Assembly: GCA_016302405.1 (NCBI GenBank)
Contig: JAEDNR010000039.1
Span: 1 to 16,958 of the forward strand
Direction: 5' to 3'
DNA from: Oscillospiraceae bacterium
GTDB taxonomy: Bacteria; Bacillota; Clostridia; Oscillospirales; Oscillospiraceae
DNA: 16,958 nucleotides
Shown here piece after piece: positions 1-7,167 of the stretch. The translations under genes were made by a program, and so were the position numbers. The notes below the pieces were generated by a model. That model did not search any database. It was given only the letters and a program-made list of their open reading frames with translations, and was not told where the DNA came from. How positions within the stretch are numbered: position 1 is the stretch's first letter; each line of letters opens with the position of its first letter.

Positions 1-51
1 TAAACGCGGGGGGCAAGGCGTCTAACCGCCCGCGCACCTTAACTGCCCGCC

Positions 52-64
52 AAATTCCAATTTT
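52..64. repeat. Isolated copy of the AAATTCCAATTT boundary motif
   Basis: AAATTCCAATTTT, preceded by CCGCC, matches the motif that recurs at intergenic positions 1971, 2124, 3674, 7425, 7634, 12835 and 13012. Its orientation and the CCGCC on its left match the right-hand boundary copies at 2124 and 7634, so the partner copy and any enclosed repeat would lie left of the window. The rest of 1-90 shows no gene. Confidence 0.5.
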
Positions 65-90
65 CCGCTGTAAACGCCCTCTTTCAAATG

Positions 91-131
91 AAAACCCCCG
101 GGGCGAACAAAAAAGGTTCGCTCCAGGGGGG
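91..131 (-). terminator. Rho-independent terminator of the DUF2207-like gene
   Basis: On the minus strand a GC-rich hairpin, with inner stem GCGAAC/GTTCGC around a T-rich loop and outer CCCCC/GGGGG pairs, is followed by TTTTC. It begins about 11 nt after the stop codon of the minus-strand gene at 142-1848. Confidence 0.75.
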
Positions 132-141
132 CAGGTTCGTT

Positions 142-1848
142 TTATCTTAACCGGATGGCGGTCCAGCGTTCGGCCTCCAGCTGGCGGTAACGGGCGTCCA
201 TCAGGGTGACGATTTCCGTCATAACGTCGGACCACTCCCCGGCGGTGCGTTTGCCGTGAACCTTGGTGACCAGGTACGGGCACTGGGGAAGCTTCCGCTT
301 GCCAAAGGCCGCGGCGTAGGGCTTCATGACCCCCAGGGCCATGGCGTAGGGAGCCAGCCGGAAGAAAAGCTCCGGGTCCAGCTTCAGCCGCCGTTCCAGC
401 TCGGGCTTGGGGATCTTCTTCAGGTACCGGCGCAGGCCCAGGATCTGGCCCACCTCCGTTTTGTTGAGGCTGGTGCGCCGTCCGCCGTAGGCGGCCAGGA
501 ACCCGGCGGCCAGCTGGGCCAGGGCGGAGCCCAGGGCGATGAGCACCACCTGGGCAATGAGACCCACAACCGTCCACAGCCCCAGGCACACAAGGCCAAT
601 CCAGGCCTTCGTTTTCCGGCGGAGGAACAGGGCGTAGGCGATATTCTGAATCTGCCAGGCGAACACCGCGCCCAGCACCACCAGCACGATGCCGAGAAGC
701 ACTTCCAGGGCGGTCATAGCGGTGAGGTTCATGGTCAGGCACACGCCGCAGATGGACTGGCTGGCGCAGCACAGCAGCCGGAAGATCTTCCGGTGGATGG
801 GGTGGGAGCGGCACATGGTCTTCTCCCCCGGGAGCATGGAGGCGGTTTTCCGGCAGAGCTTGGCGTAATGGCTGCCGGAGCAGTCCACCACCCGCTTATT
901 TCCAAAGAGAAGCCCGAAGATCCGGACCTCAAAGAGGCTGCGCTCGTTGCCCATCTCCATCCGCTTGTGCAGGAGCACCCGGCCGTTGCCGTCCTGGTGA
1001 ATGAGCAGGTACCCCAGCTGGGCCCAGGACAGCACCAGCATGGTAAGGTCGCCCCCCTGTAAGGTCAGGCGGCAGCCCAGCTCCCCGGCGGTGAGGCCCT
1101 CGGGAGGATGGTTCGCCGCGGTCCGGGGCGGCGGCAGGGTCCTGAGGAACAGGAGCCAGTACGCAAGCGCCACGCCCAGCACGATCAGCATGGGGATGAC
1201 TTCGGGGTTTCCGGTACGCTGGTAGGTGCTCACCGAGGGGAACATCTCCTGCTCCACGGGCATGGTCAGGGAAAAGGATTCGTGGTCGTTCAGGCCGTTT
1301 CGGATGCTGCCGGTGATCATGTTGTCCTTAATGACATAGTCCAGGTCCGCGTCAATGCCGTTCTGCCGGTAGGTGCTGGTGAAGGAGGGCAGGGTGGTGA
1401 TGGTGGTGGGCATGGTAATGACGTAGCTGAGGGATGTCACCGGGTAGGAAAAACCGTTCATGAGGGGCAGGGCCATCTGGAGCTTCCGGCCCTCGATGGG
1501 GTACACCACATCGGGGATCATGTAGTCAAACCTTATGGTAAAGTCCCCGGGCAGGCCGTTGGTGGCCCGGGAGAGGTTTACCAGGATGGCGCTGCCGGAG
1601 CGGGTAGTGGCGGCGGAGTAGCCATTCATGGTGATGGAGGTGGCGTTCGCGGGCAGGGGGAAGGTCAGGGAGTCGTCGCCGGCATCCAAGTGGATGGTGA
1701 CGGACAGGCTCACCAGGCAGTCGCCCTCGGCGTTCACCGTGCAGTAGATGTCCGCCCGGGGGGCGGAATTTTCCGCGGAGGCGGAGAGGGTAAAAAGGCC
1801 CGCTGCCAATACGACCAGCACAGTCAGAAGACCCAGGTATTTTCTCAA
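142..1848 (-). CDS. DUF2207-like membrane protein with signal peptide
   Basis: A predicted exported membrane protein of 568 residues with no established function. Residues 1-25 form a signal peptide (hydrophobic core, then SASA before EN). Residues 26-215 are a beta-rich outer domain, 218-236 a membrane helix, about 245-375 a cytoplasmic segment, and 383-455 further hydrophobic helices. The C-terminal part includes a stretch of the type LDPELFFRLAPYAMALGV. The N-terminal extracellular domain, the segment with PEGLTAGELG and the 'LPYAxALGV'-like motif match the DUF2207 layout, but I assign the family from memory. The start is TTG, supported by GGGGAGGG 6 nt upstream and by a promoter at 1890-1918; no nearby ATG has a comparable site. 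Cysteines cluster at 333, 346, 360, 361, 367 and 370. The gene is monocistronic, with its own terminator. Function: unknown envelope protein. Confidence 0.7.
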   Translation of the reverse strand: MRKYLGLLTVLVVLAAGLFTLSASAENSAPRADIYCTVNAEGDCLVSLSVTIHLDAGDDSLTFPLPANATSITMNGYSAATTRSGSAILVNLSRATNGLPGDFTIRFDYMIPDVVYPIEGRKLQMALPLMNGFSYPVTSLSYVITMPTTITTLPSFTSTYRQNGIDADLDYVIKDNMITGSIRNGLNDHESFSLTMPVEQEMFPSVSTYQRTGNPEVIPMLIVLGVALAYWLLFLRTLPPPRTAANHPPEGLTAGELGCRLTLQGGDLTMLVLSWAQLGYLLIHQDGNGRVLLHKRMEMGNERSLFEVRIFGLLFGNKRVVDCSGSHYAKLCRKTASMLPGEKTMCRSHPIHRKIFRLLCCASQSICGVCLTMNLTAMTALEVLLGIVLVVLGAVFAWQIQNIAYALFLRRKTKAWIGLVCLGLWTVVGLIAQVVLIALGSALAQLAAGFLAAYGGRRTSLNKTEVGQILGLRRYLKKIPKPELERRLKLDPELFFRLAPYAMALGVMKPYAAAFGKRKLPQCPYLVTKVHGKRTAGEWSDVMTEIVTLMDARYRQLEAERWTAIRLR

Positions 1849-1889
1849 GACAGTCCCTCCCCTTCCGCATTAAGCGAATTCATCAAGTC

Positions 1890-1918
1890 ATTCTAGCATA
1901 TTCGCTGGAAAAATGCAA
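1890..1918 (-). promoter_or_regulatory. Sigma-A-type promoter of the DUF2207-like gene
   Basis: On the minus strand: TTGCAT (1913-1918), a 17-nt spacer, then TAGAAT (1890-1895). It lies about 40 nt upstream of the TTG start and fixes the 5' end of this transcript. It fires away from the rsmF promoter at 2171, so the repeat block between them separates divergent units. Confidence 0.7.
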
Positions 1919-1970
1919 GGAAAATCCCAACTTTTCTGCCGTTGGACAGGGACCCCCCTTTCAAAGAGAA

Positions 1971-2135
1971 AAATTGGAATTTGTCGGGCCGGCGGCGCAG
2001 ACGTCCTTGCCTCTCCCTTTGGGAGAGGTGCCCCCGAAGGGGGCGGAGAGGGCCCTCTCAGTCACGGCTTAAGCCGTGACAGCTCCCCCATAGGGGGAGC
2101 CAAGGCGTTTCTGGGAATTCGCCAAATTCCAATTT
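1971..2135. repeat. Inverted boundary motifs bracketing a palindrome cluster
   Basis: AAATTGGAATTT (1971-1982) and its reverse complement AAATTCCAATTT (2124-2135) face each other 141 nt apart and enclose the five-palindrome block at 2005-2105. The right-hand copy is preceded by CGCC, as at 7634 (CCGCC) and 52 (CCGCC). The pair looks like the ends of a non-autonomous element, or a conserved landing platform for other repeats. No coding capacity is present. Confidence 0.55.
2005..2105. repeat. Five consecutive palindromes within outer CCTTG/CAAGG
   Basis: Five adjacent self-complementary stretches occupy about 90 nt: CCTCTCCCTTTGGGAGAGG (2010-2028), GCCCCCGAAGGGGGC (2030-2044), GAGAGGGCCCTCTC (2046-2059), a perfect 20-nt palindrome (2061-2080), and GCTCCCCC/GGGGGAGC with an ATA loop (2082-2100). 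An outer CCTTG/CAAGG pair closes the block, so it is also one imperfect inverted repeat. I recall similar sequences as multi-copy intergenic repeats in gut Clostridia. It lies between divergent promoters and encodes nothing convincing. Confidence 0.75.
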
Positions 2136-2170
2136 ATCAGTGTGCTTCCAAAGATAACCATAACAGAAAT

Positions 2171-2199
2171 TTGACATTTTCCCCCTTGCGGGGTATACT
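2171..2199 (+). promoter_or_regulatory. Consensus promoter of the rRNA methyltransferase gene
   Basis: TTGACA (2171-2176), exactly 17 nt, then TATACT (2194-2199). It lies 32 nt before the chosen ATG at 2231. It rules out the long in-frame extension upstream of that ATG, which would run through the promoter and the repeat block. Confidence 0.8.
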
Positions 2200-2230
2200 T
2201 TCAGAAAGAAACGCGAACGGGGGAAACGAT

Positions 2231-3523
2231 ATGCTGCCGGAACTGTTTTTGAAGCGGATGGAAACTCAGCTGGGACGCGAATTCCCGGAATTCCTTGCCA
2301 GCCTGGAAAGACCCCGGGCGGTGGCCCTGCGGTTTAACCCGCAAAAGGGGGAAGCGCCGCAGCTGCCTTTTGTGACCGCCCCGGTGCCCTGGGAGAAAAC
2401 GGGGTACTACTATGACCCGGACGCCAGACCCGGCCTGCATCCATACCACGACGCCGGTGTCTACTACCTCCAGGAGGCCAGCGCCATGGCCCCCGCTGTA
2501 CTCCTTAACCCCCAGCCCGGGGAGAAGATTCTGGACCTGTGTGCCGCCCCCGGGGGCAAGACCACCCAGATCGCCGGGAAAATGGCAGGGCGGGGCCTGC
2601 TGGTGTGCAATGAGATCCACCCCAAGCGGGCAAAAATTCTTTCTCAGAATGTGGAGCGGATGGGAATTGTCAACGCCCTGGTGCTGAACGAAGCCCCGGC
2701 AGCCCTGGCCCAGCGGTTCCCCGGCTTTTTTGACCGGATCCTGGTGGACGCGCCCTGCTCCGGGGAGGGCATGTTCCGCAAGGAGGCGGCGGCGGTGGCG
2801 GACTGGACGCCGGAGCTTGTGGAAATGTGCGCCCGGCGGCAGGGGGAAATTCTGGACGCTGCGGCGAAGATGCTCCGCCCCGGCGGGTATCTGGTGTATT
2901 CCACCTGCACCTTTGCCCCCCAGGAGGACGAGGAGGCGGTGGCGTTGTTTTTGGCCCGGCACCCGGATTTTGCCCCGGAAAAGGTGGACGCCCCCTGGTT
3001 TACTCCCGGGGAAAACGGCTCCTTCCGGCTCTGGCCCCACAAGCTTCTGGGGGAGGGACATTTTGCCGCGGTGCTGCGTAGAATGGACGGGAATGGGGAG
3101 GATGGGAATTCCGTTTCCGGCGCCCCCCTGCCAGACGGCTGGCTGCGCTTTGCCCGGGAGCAGGGCATTTCCCTGCCTGCGGGGAAAGCGGTGCGCTTCG
3201 GCGATACCCTGTTCTGGGCGCCGGAGGAAACGCCGGACCTGAGGGGGCTCCGGGTGCTCCGCCCGGGGCTGGAGCTGGGGACAATCAAAAAGGACCGCCT
3301 GGAACCGGCCCACGCCCTGGCCCTGTGGCTGCGGCCCCGGGAGGGGGACTGTAAGCTTTCCCCGGACAGCCCGGCCCTTGCCGCCTACCTTCGGGGGGAG
3401 ACCATCCCCGGGTCCCGGCGGGGATTTCAGCTGGTCTGTGCCGGGGAGTATACCCTGGGCTGGGCCAAGGGCGACGGGCAGATCCTGAAGAATCATTACC
3501 CAAAGGGACTGCGCAGAACGTAA
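2231..3523 (+). CDS. rsmF: RsmF-type rRNA (cytosine-C5) methyltransferase
   Basis: A 430-residue NOL1/NOP2/Sun-family enzyme that transfers a methyl group from S-adenosylmethionine to C5 of a cytosine in rRNA. The SAM-binding motif LDLCAAPGGKT is at 101-111, DAPCSGEGMF at 173-182 (Cys176) and STCTF at 224-228 (Cys226). The two cysteines are the pair used by this family for release and nucleophilic attack. A C-terminal RNA-binding region of the RsmF type follows, ending with the family-typical NHYPKGLRR. The start at 2231 follows a GGGGG-containing site and the promoter at 2171. The frame is open upstream to 1913, but that stretch is repeat DNA. The precise rRNA target cannot be told from sequence; RsmB is less likely because its N-terminal NusB-like domain is absent. 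The stop codon lies at the edge of a palindromic repeat. Confidence 0.9.
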   Translation: MLPELFLKRMETQLGREFPEFLASLERPRAVALRFNPQKGEAPQLPFVTAPVPWEKTGYYYDPDARPGLHPYHDAGVYYLQEASAMAPAVLLNPQPGEKILDLCAAPGGKTTQIAGKMAGRGLLVCNEIHPKRAKILSQNVERMGIVNALVLNEAPAALAQRFPGFFDRILVDAPCSGEGMFRKEAAAVADWTPELVEMCARRQGEILDAAAKMLRPGGYLVYSTCTFAPQEDEEAVALFLARHPDFAPEKVDAPWFTPGENGSFRLWPHKLLGEGHFAAVLRRMDGNGEDGNSVSGAPLPDGWLRFAREQGISLPAGKAVRFGDTLFWAPEETPDLRGLRVLRPGLELGTIKKDRLEPAHALALWLRPREGDCKLSPDSPALAAYLRGETIPGSRRGFQLVCAGEYTLGWAKGDGQILKNHYPKGLRRT

Positions 3524-3674
3524 TTGACAATTGACAATTGACAGTTGACAATGATTGTGTCCCTACGGGACGATTTTGAAAGGATTCCTTTTGTTTTCGT
3601 TCAAATTCTTTTTATTTTAAATCATCCCGAAGGGATTCCTTAATTGTCAATTGTTCATTGTTAATTGTCAATTA
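3521..3674. repeat. 153-bp long-palindrome element, copy 1
   Basis: A non-coding element whose ends are inverted repeats built from tandem AATTGACA units (left) and TGTCAATT units (right). Inside, TCCCTACGGGACGATTT (left) and AAATCATCCCGAAGGGA (right) pair, so nearly the whole element folds into one long imperfect hairpin. It differs from the copy at 12860-13012 at only three positions by eye. The left end coincides with the TAA stop of rsmF and the right end abuts an AAATTCCAATTTT motif. The structure is that of a miniature inverted-repeat element; no transposase is present to mobilise it. Confidence 0.85.
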
Positions 3675-3726
3675 AATTCCAATTTTATGATCTGCTTATT
3701 AATGCCGATAGCCTGAATTCCAATTT
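3674..3726. repeat. Two boundary motifs in direct orientation
   Basis: AAATTCCAATTTT (3674-3686) follows the long palindrome directly. A second copy, AATTCCAATTT (3716-3726), lies about 40 nt on, followed by GCCGAACCACAAAACGAT. The second flank nearly repeats GCCGAACCGCAAAGCGAT at 7646, so the shared unit is longer than the core motif. From 3727 to 3880 there is no gene, only a 9-bp hairpin ATGATTGCC/GGCAATCAT (3785-3805) and the repeat at 3819. Confidence 0.55.
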
Positions 3727-3818
3727 GCCGAACCACAAAACGATACCGAGCGGGTGGTGCTGCACGCAGTGAATCTAAATCTAAATGATTGCCGGGGGCA
3801 ATCATACCAAAATTAAAA

Positions 3819-3855
3819 GGTTGGGAGCGACTTCAGACCACGTTCGTCACGACTT
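3819..3855 (+). repeat. Repeat upstream of murA, inverted partner downstream
   Basis: The stretch containing GGTTGGGAGCGACTT, CAGACCA, GTTCG and CACGACTT matches, on the opposite strand, the stretch at about 5298-5341 just downstream of the murA terminator. The similarity is imperfect (roughly three quarters of positions by eye). It continues into GC-rich palindromic sequence on the side away from the GGTTGGGA end. Confidence 0.5.
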
Positions 3856-3886
3856 GTCTGCCGGCACTGCCGGCGGAGAATTGTTC

Positions 3887-3915
3887 TTTACATAAACTTT
3901 ATTTTATGGTATAAT
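3887..3915 (+). promoter_or_regulatory. murA promoter
   Basis: TTTACA (3887-3892), 17-nt spacer, TATAAT (3910-3915): one mismatch from the housekeeping consensus at optimal spacing. The predicted leader is about 50 nt and contains AAGGAGAGG (3955-3963), 7 nt before the TTG start. Confidence 0.85.
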
Positions 3916-3970
3916 AGCAAAACCTGTGTGAAACAATCCCCTTTAATCTATCACAAGGAGAGGATATTCC

Positions 3971-5236
3971 TTGGCCAGATATGAAATTCGCGGCGGAATT
4001 CCGCTGAACGGCACCGTATCCATCAGCGGCGCGAAGAACGCGGCTGTAGCGATTCTTCCCGCCGCCCTGCTGGTAAGCGGGAAGTGCCGGATCGAAAATG
4101 TTCCGGATATATCCGATGTGCGTATCCTCCTGGATATTCTGGAGGGGATGGGCGCCCGGATCGAGATGCCGGAACAGCATGTGGTGGAAATTGACTGCTC
4201 CGAGGTCCATTGCAGCGAGCCCGACGCCGACCTGGTGCGGCAGATGCGGGCCAGCTACTACCTGATGGGGGCGCTGCTGGGCCGGTTCGGAAAGGCCCAT
4301 GTGGCCCTGCCCGGCGGCTGTAATTTTGCTTCCCGGCCCATCGACCAGCATATCAAGGGCTTCCTTGCTCTGGGAGCCGATGTGGACGAGACGGAGGACT
4401 ATGTGGCCCTGAAGCCCGGTGAGGAAGGCCTCCGGGGCAACAGGATCAGTCTGGATATTACCAGTGTGGGGGCCACGGTGAACATCATGCTGGCGGCGAC
4501 GCTGCTGCCCGGTCAGACGGTCATCGAGAACGCCGCCAAGGAGCCCCACATCGTGGACCTTGCCAACTTCCTCAATACCATGGGCGCCCGGATTACCGGC
4601 GCCGGCACCGACACGGTGAAGATCCGGGGCGTCAACGCCCTGCACAGCGGCACCTACACCATCATCCCCGACCAGATCGAGGCCGGGACCTACCTGGCGG
4701 CAGCCACGGCGGTGGGGGGCAATGTCCTGGTGACCAACGTGATCCCTAAGCATTTGGAGTGCATTACCACCAAGCTCCAGGAAATGGGAGCGAAGGTCAT
4801 CCCCTACGACGACGCGGTGCGGGTGATGCGCAGCGGCAAGCTCCGCAGGACTACGGTGAAGACCCAGCCCTATCCCGGCTTCCCCACGGATATGCAGGCC
4901 CAGGTCTGCGTGTGCATGTCCCTGGCGGAGGGGGTCAGCCGGCTGACGGAGAGCGTGTACGAGACCCGGTTCTTCGGCTACTGCACGGAGCTGGAGAGCA
5001 TGGGGGCCAATATCCACATCACCGGCAAGACGGCGACGGTTCAGGGCGTGGAGAAGCTCTACGGCTCGTCGGTGTGCGCCCATGACCTGCGGGCCGGGGC
5101 GGCTCTGGTGATCGCGGGCCTGGCGGCGTCAGGCACCACCTCCGTGGACCAGATCCACTTTGTGGAGCGGGGCTATGAGGACCTGATCGGTAAGCTCACC
5201 GCCCTGGGCGCGGATATCAAAAGAGTGGAAGATTAG
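3971..5236 (+). CDS. murA: UDP-N-acetylglucosamine 1-carboxyvinyltransferase
   Basis: MurA, 421 residues, the usual length. This cytoplasmic enzyme transfers enolpyruvate from phosphoenolpyruvate to UDP-GlcNAc, the first committed step of peptidoglycan synthesis. The conserved SGAKNA has its lysine at 22. The loop GGCNFASRPIDQHIKGF holds Cys117, equivalent to the catalytic, fosfomycin-targeted Cys115 of the E. coli enzyme. MRASYYLMGALLGRF (92-106) and the DQIEAGTYLAAA region complete the two-domain inside-out barrel fold. The start is TTG, chosen because AAGGAGAGG lies 7 nt upstream and residue numbering then matches the family; the ATG at 3981 is out of frame. Many Firmicutes carry two murA paralogues; which one this is cannot be decided here. 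The gene is monocistronic with its own promoter and terminator. Confidence 0.97.
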   Translation: MARYEIRGGIPLNGTVSISGAKNAAVAILPAALLVSGKCRIENVPDISDVRILLDILEGMGARIEMPEQHVVEIDCSEVHCSEPDADLVRQMRASYYLMGALLGRFGKAHVALPGGCNFASRPIDQHIKGFLALGADVDETEDYVALKPGEEGLRGNRISLDITSVGATVNIMLAATLLPGQTVIENAAKEPHIVDLANFLNTMGARITGAGTDTVKIRGVNALHSGTYTIIPDQIEAGTYLAAATAVGGNVLVTNVIPKHLECITTKLQEMGAKVIPYDDAVRVMRSGKLRRTTVKTQPYPGFPTDMQAQVCVCMSLAEGVSRLTESVYETRFFGYCTELESMGANIHITGKTATVQGVEKLYGSSVCAHDLRAGAALVIAGLAASGTTSVDQIHFVERGYEDLIGKLTALGADIKRVED

Positions 5237-5240
5237 TTGG

Positions 5241-5270
5241 ATCCCGGTTCCAGACGGAACCGGGATTTTT
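5241..5270 (+). terminator. Rho-independent terminator of murA
   Basis: An 11-bp stem ATCCCGGTTCC/GGAACCGGGAT with a four-base AGAC loop and a TTTTT tail starts 5 nt after the murA stop. Confidence 0.93.
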
Positions 5271-5297
5271 CAGCTGTGCGCCAGGCAAGGCCCGGGC

Positions 5298-5341
5298 TAA
5301 GTCGTGGCGAACCTGGTCTGTAATCGTTTCTTCCCAAACCT
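5298..5341 (-). repeat. Inverted partner of the repeat upstream of murA
   Basis: Read on the minus strand this gives GGTTTGGGAAGAAACGATTA, then CAGACCAGGTTCGCCACGACTT, here broken for length but continuous in the sequence at 5300-5322. It corresponds to 3819-3855 on the plus strand. The AAGTCGTGGCG end also appears at 12440-12450. Between here and 5433 no gene is visible. Confidence 0.5.
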
Positions 5342-5433
5342 GCTCGGTGTCGATCTATGGTGCGCGGCTTGGTGTGCGGTACGCGCCAAAGGGGCTATCT
5401 CACTAAGGAAAGGTTTCGTCGAATAGCACAAAG

Positions 5434-5567
5434 AAAAAAAGCTGTCATTGCGAACCAGTGACCGATGTCACTGGTGTGGCAATCTCCATCTTTAGAGGTG
5501 TGCGGCCTCGAATACGATGGAGATTCCCACGCCAGTGTGCGCACTGGCTCGGAATGACAGCTTTTTT
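5434..5567. repeat. Long hairpin repeat with arms of about 60 nt
   Basis: The left arm, from AAAAAAAGCTGTCATT, and the right arm, ending AATGACAGCTTTTTT, are near-complementary for about 60 nt. They include CCAGTG/CACTGG mini-palindromes and GGCAATCTCCATC against GATGGAGATTCCC. A loop of about 15-20 nt sits near 5490-5512. Because A-runs and T-runs border both ends it may also act as a bidirectional terminator between the convergent murA and mgtE transcripts. A half copy lies at 7463-7517. I recall this as a multi-copy intergenic repeat type in gut Clostridia. 5568-5719 holds nothing I can support. Confidence 0.8.
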
Positions 5568-5719
5568 GTTGTGCAGTTTTTCTTAGGTGAGACAGCCCCT
5601 TTGGGTGTACGGCATCCGCCTGCGTTCCATTCATCGGCACACGGAACGATAACCACCCTTTCTTTCAATCCGCCGCGAAGCGGCACCTTATATAATCTCT
5701 CATATCTCATTTGCAAACA

Positions 5720-5753
5720 CGCCCGCCTCCTTGATGGAAGCGGGCGCTTTTTT
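5720..5753. terminator. Hairpin at the mgtE 3' end, possible terminator
   Basis: CGCCCGCCTCC/GGAAGCGGGCG (5720-5746) forms a strong stem. On the plus strand it is followed by a T-run (5748-5753). On the minus strand, the direction of mgtE, it begins just after the stop codon but is followed by GTGTTTGC, a poor U-tract. It may still define the mgtE 3' end or act mainly against plus-strand readthrough. Confidence 0.55.
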
Positions 5754-7131
5754 ACAGATGCAGCAAGGATTTGGCAAACAGGAAATACACAAGCAAAGAC
5801 AGGGCGTCCACGATGGTGGTGATAAAGGGACTTGCCATCACCGCCGGGTCGAAGCCCAGACGCTTGGCAAGCAGAGGCAGGGAGCAGCCCACGAATTTCG
5901 CGATGACTACCGTTACTCCCAAGGTCAGGCACACCACCCCGGCAACCAGCAGGCTCACAGAAGTGTTGCCCATGAGAAGCCTATCCACCAGCAGGACCTT
6001 GGCAAAGCACACCACGCTCAGGGCCATGCCGCAGAGAATGGCGGTGCGGAATTCCTTCCACATCACCGTGAATACATCCCGGAACTTTAATTCGTCCAGG
6101 CTCAGGGCGCGGATGACGGTGACGGAGGACTGGGAGCCGCAGTTGCCCCCGGTGTCCATCAGCATGGGGATAAAGGCGGTGAGCACGGGGAGCATACTCA
6201 GTGCGTCTTCAAAGGATGTGATGATCATGCCCGTAAAGGTGGCGGAGACCATGAGCAGGAGCAGCCAGGGGATCCGGTGCTTGAACAGGTCGAAGGGGGA
6301 GCTTTTCAGGTAGCTCTTCTCCGAGGGGGTCATAGCGGCCATGATTTCCATATCCTCGGTGGCCTCGTCTTCCATAACGTCCATGGCGTCGTCGAAGGTC
6401 ACGATGCCCACCATCCGGTTTTCCCCGTCCACCACGGGCAGGGCCAGGAAATTATACTTACTGAACATCCGGGCCACTTCCTCCTGGTCCGTCTGGGTGG
6501 TGACGGAAATCAGGTTCGTAATCATCAGCTCCTGGATGGGGGTGTCGTCGTCCTCCGCGAGAAGCAGGTCCTTCACGGTGACAAGGCCCGTGAGGGTCCG
6601 GTCCTTGGCGGTGACATAGCAGGTGTAAATGGTCTCCTTGTCCACGCCCTGGCGGCGGATGCGGAGGATGGCCTCCTCCACCGTCATTTCCGGGCGCAGG
6701 GAAACGTACTCCGTGGTCATAATGGACCCGGCGGAGTTTTCCGGGTAGCGCAGGATCTGGTTGATGGAGCTGCGCATTTCCGGGTCCGCCTGAGAAAGAA
6801 TCCGCTTGACCACATTGGCGGGCATTTCCTCCACCAGATCGGCGGCGTCGTCCACATACAGCTCGCTGACGACTTCCTTCAGTTCGTTGTCGGAAAAGCC
6901 CCGGATGAGCAATGCCTGGGCGTCGGGCTCCATCTCCACGAAGGTCTCCGCCGCCTGTTCCTTGGGCAGCAGCCGGAAGAGCAGGGGGATCTGCTTTTCC
7001 TCCAGGCCGCTGAAAAGCCCTGCTACATCGCTGGGGTTCATGGTGATAAGAATGTCCCGCAGAGTGGGGTACTTCTTCTCCTCCAGCATGGTAACCAGGG
7101 CATTTTCCAGAATTTCAAAACGTTCTGCCAT
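5752..7131 (-). CDS. mgtE: Magnesium transporter MgtE
   Basis: A Mg2+-selective channel of 459 residues in the inner membrane. Residues 1-130 form the acidic helical N domain, 135-258 two CBS domains that sense cytoplasmic Mg2+, and about 260-284 the connecting plug helix. Residues 285-459 form five membrane helices. In the pore region DTGGNCGSQSS (326-336) and DPAVMASPFITTIVDAL (428-444) are conserved; Asp442 corresponds to the pore aspartate that binds Mg2+ in the well-studied Thermus homologue. A Cys replaces the more common Ala in GGNAGSQ. The ATG at 7131 follows AAGGAGGT at good spacing. The gene is alone on its transcript, but about 190 nt of leader precede it, containing a short ORF and hairpins (7168-7299). 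This suggests control of expression in addition to gating. Confidence 0.95.
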   Translation of the reverse strand: MAERFEILENALVTMLEEKKYPTLRDILITMNPSDVAGLFSGLEEKQIPLLFRLLPKEQAAETFVEMEPDAQALLIRGFSDNELKEVVSELYVDDAADLVEEMPANVVKRILSQADPEMRSSINQILRYPENSAGSIMTTEYVSLRPEMTVEEAILRIRRQGVDKETIYTCYVTAKDRTLTGLVTVKDLLLAEDDDTPIQELMITNLISVTTQTDQEEVARMFSKYNFLALPVVDGENRMVGIVTFDDAMDVMEDEATEDMEIMAAMTPSEKSYLKSSPFDLFKHRIPWLLLLMVSATFTGMIITSFEDALSMLPVLTAFIPMLMDTGGNCGSQSSVTVIRALSLDELKFRDVFTVMWKEFRTAILCGMALSVVCFAKVLLVDRLLMGNTSVSLLVAGVVCLTLGVTVVIAKFVGCSLPLLAKRLGFDPAVMASPFITTIVDALSLLVYFLFAKSLLHL

Positions 7132-7167
7132 AAGTTACCTCCTTATTTTTTGATAGGGGAAGCTCCG

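Noticed and set aside
256..1062. Plus-strand open frame opposite the DUF2207-like gene
   Set aside because: Gln/His/Gly-rich with no domain and no promoter. The minus-strand gene has a signal peptide, ribosome site, promoter and terminator.
1913..2230. N-terminal extension of the rRNA methyltransferase
   Set aside because: The extension is translated repeat DNA and runs through a consensus promoter at 2171-2199. The family N-terminus begins at the ATG at 2231.
3521..3560. Tandem AATTGAC units as a CRISPR-like or iteron array
   Set aside because: The units are contiguous, without spacers, and form the inverted arms of one long palindrome. No cas or replication gene is nearby.
5568..5719. Possible small gene between murA and mgtE
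   Set aside because: Short open frames there lack a ribosome site and run into repeat sequence.
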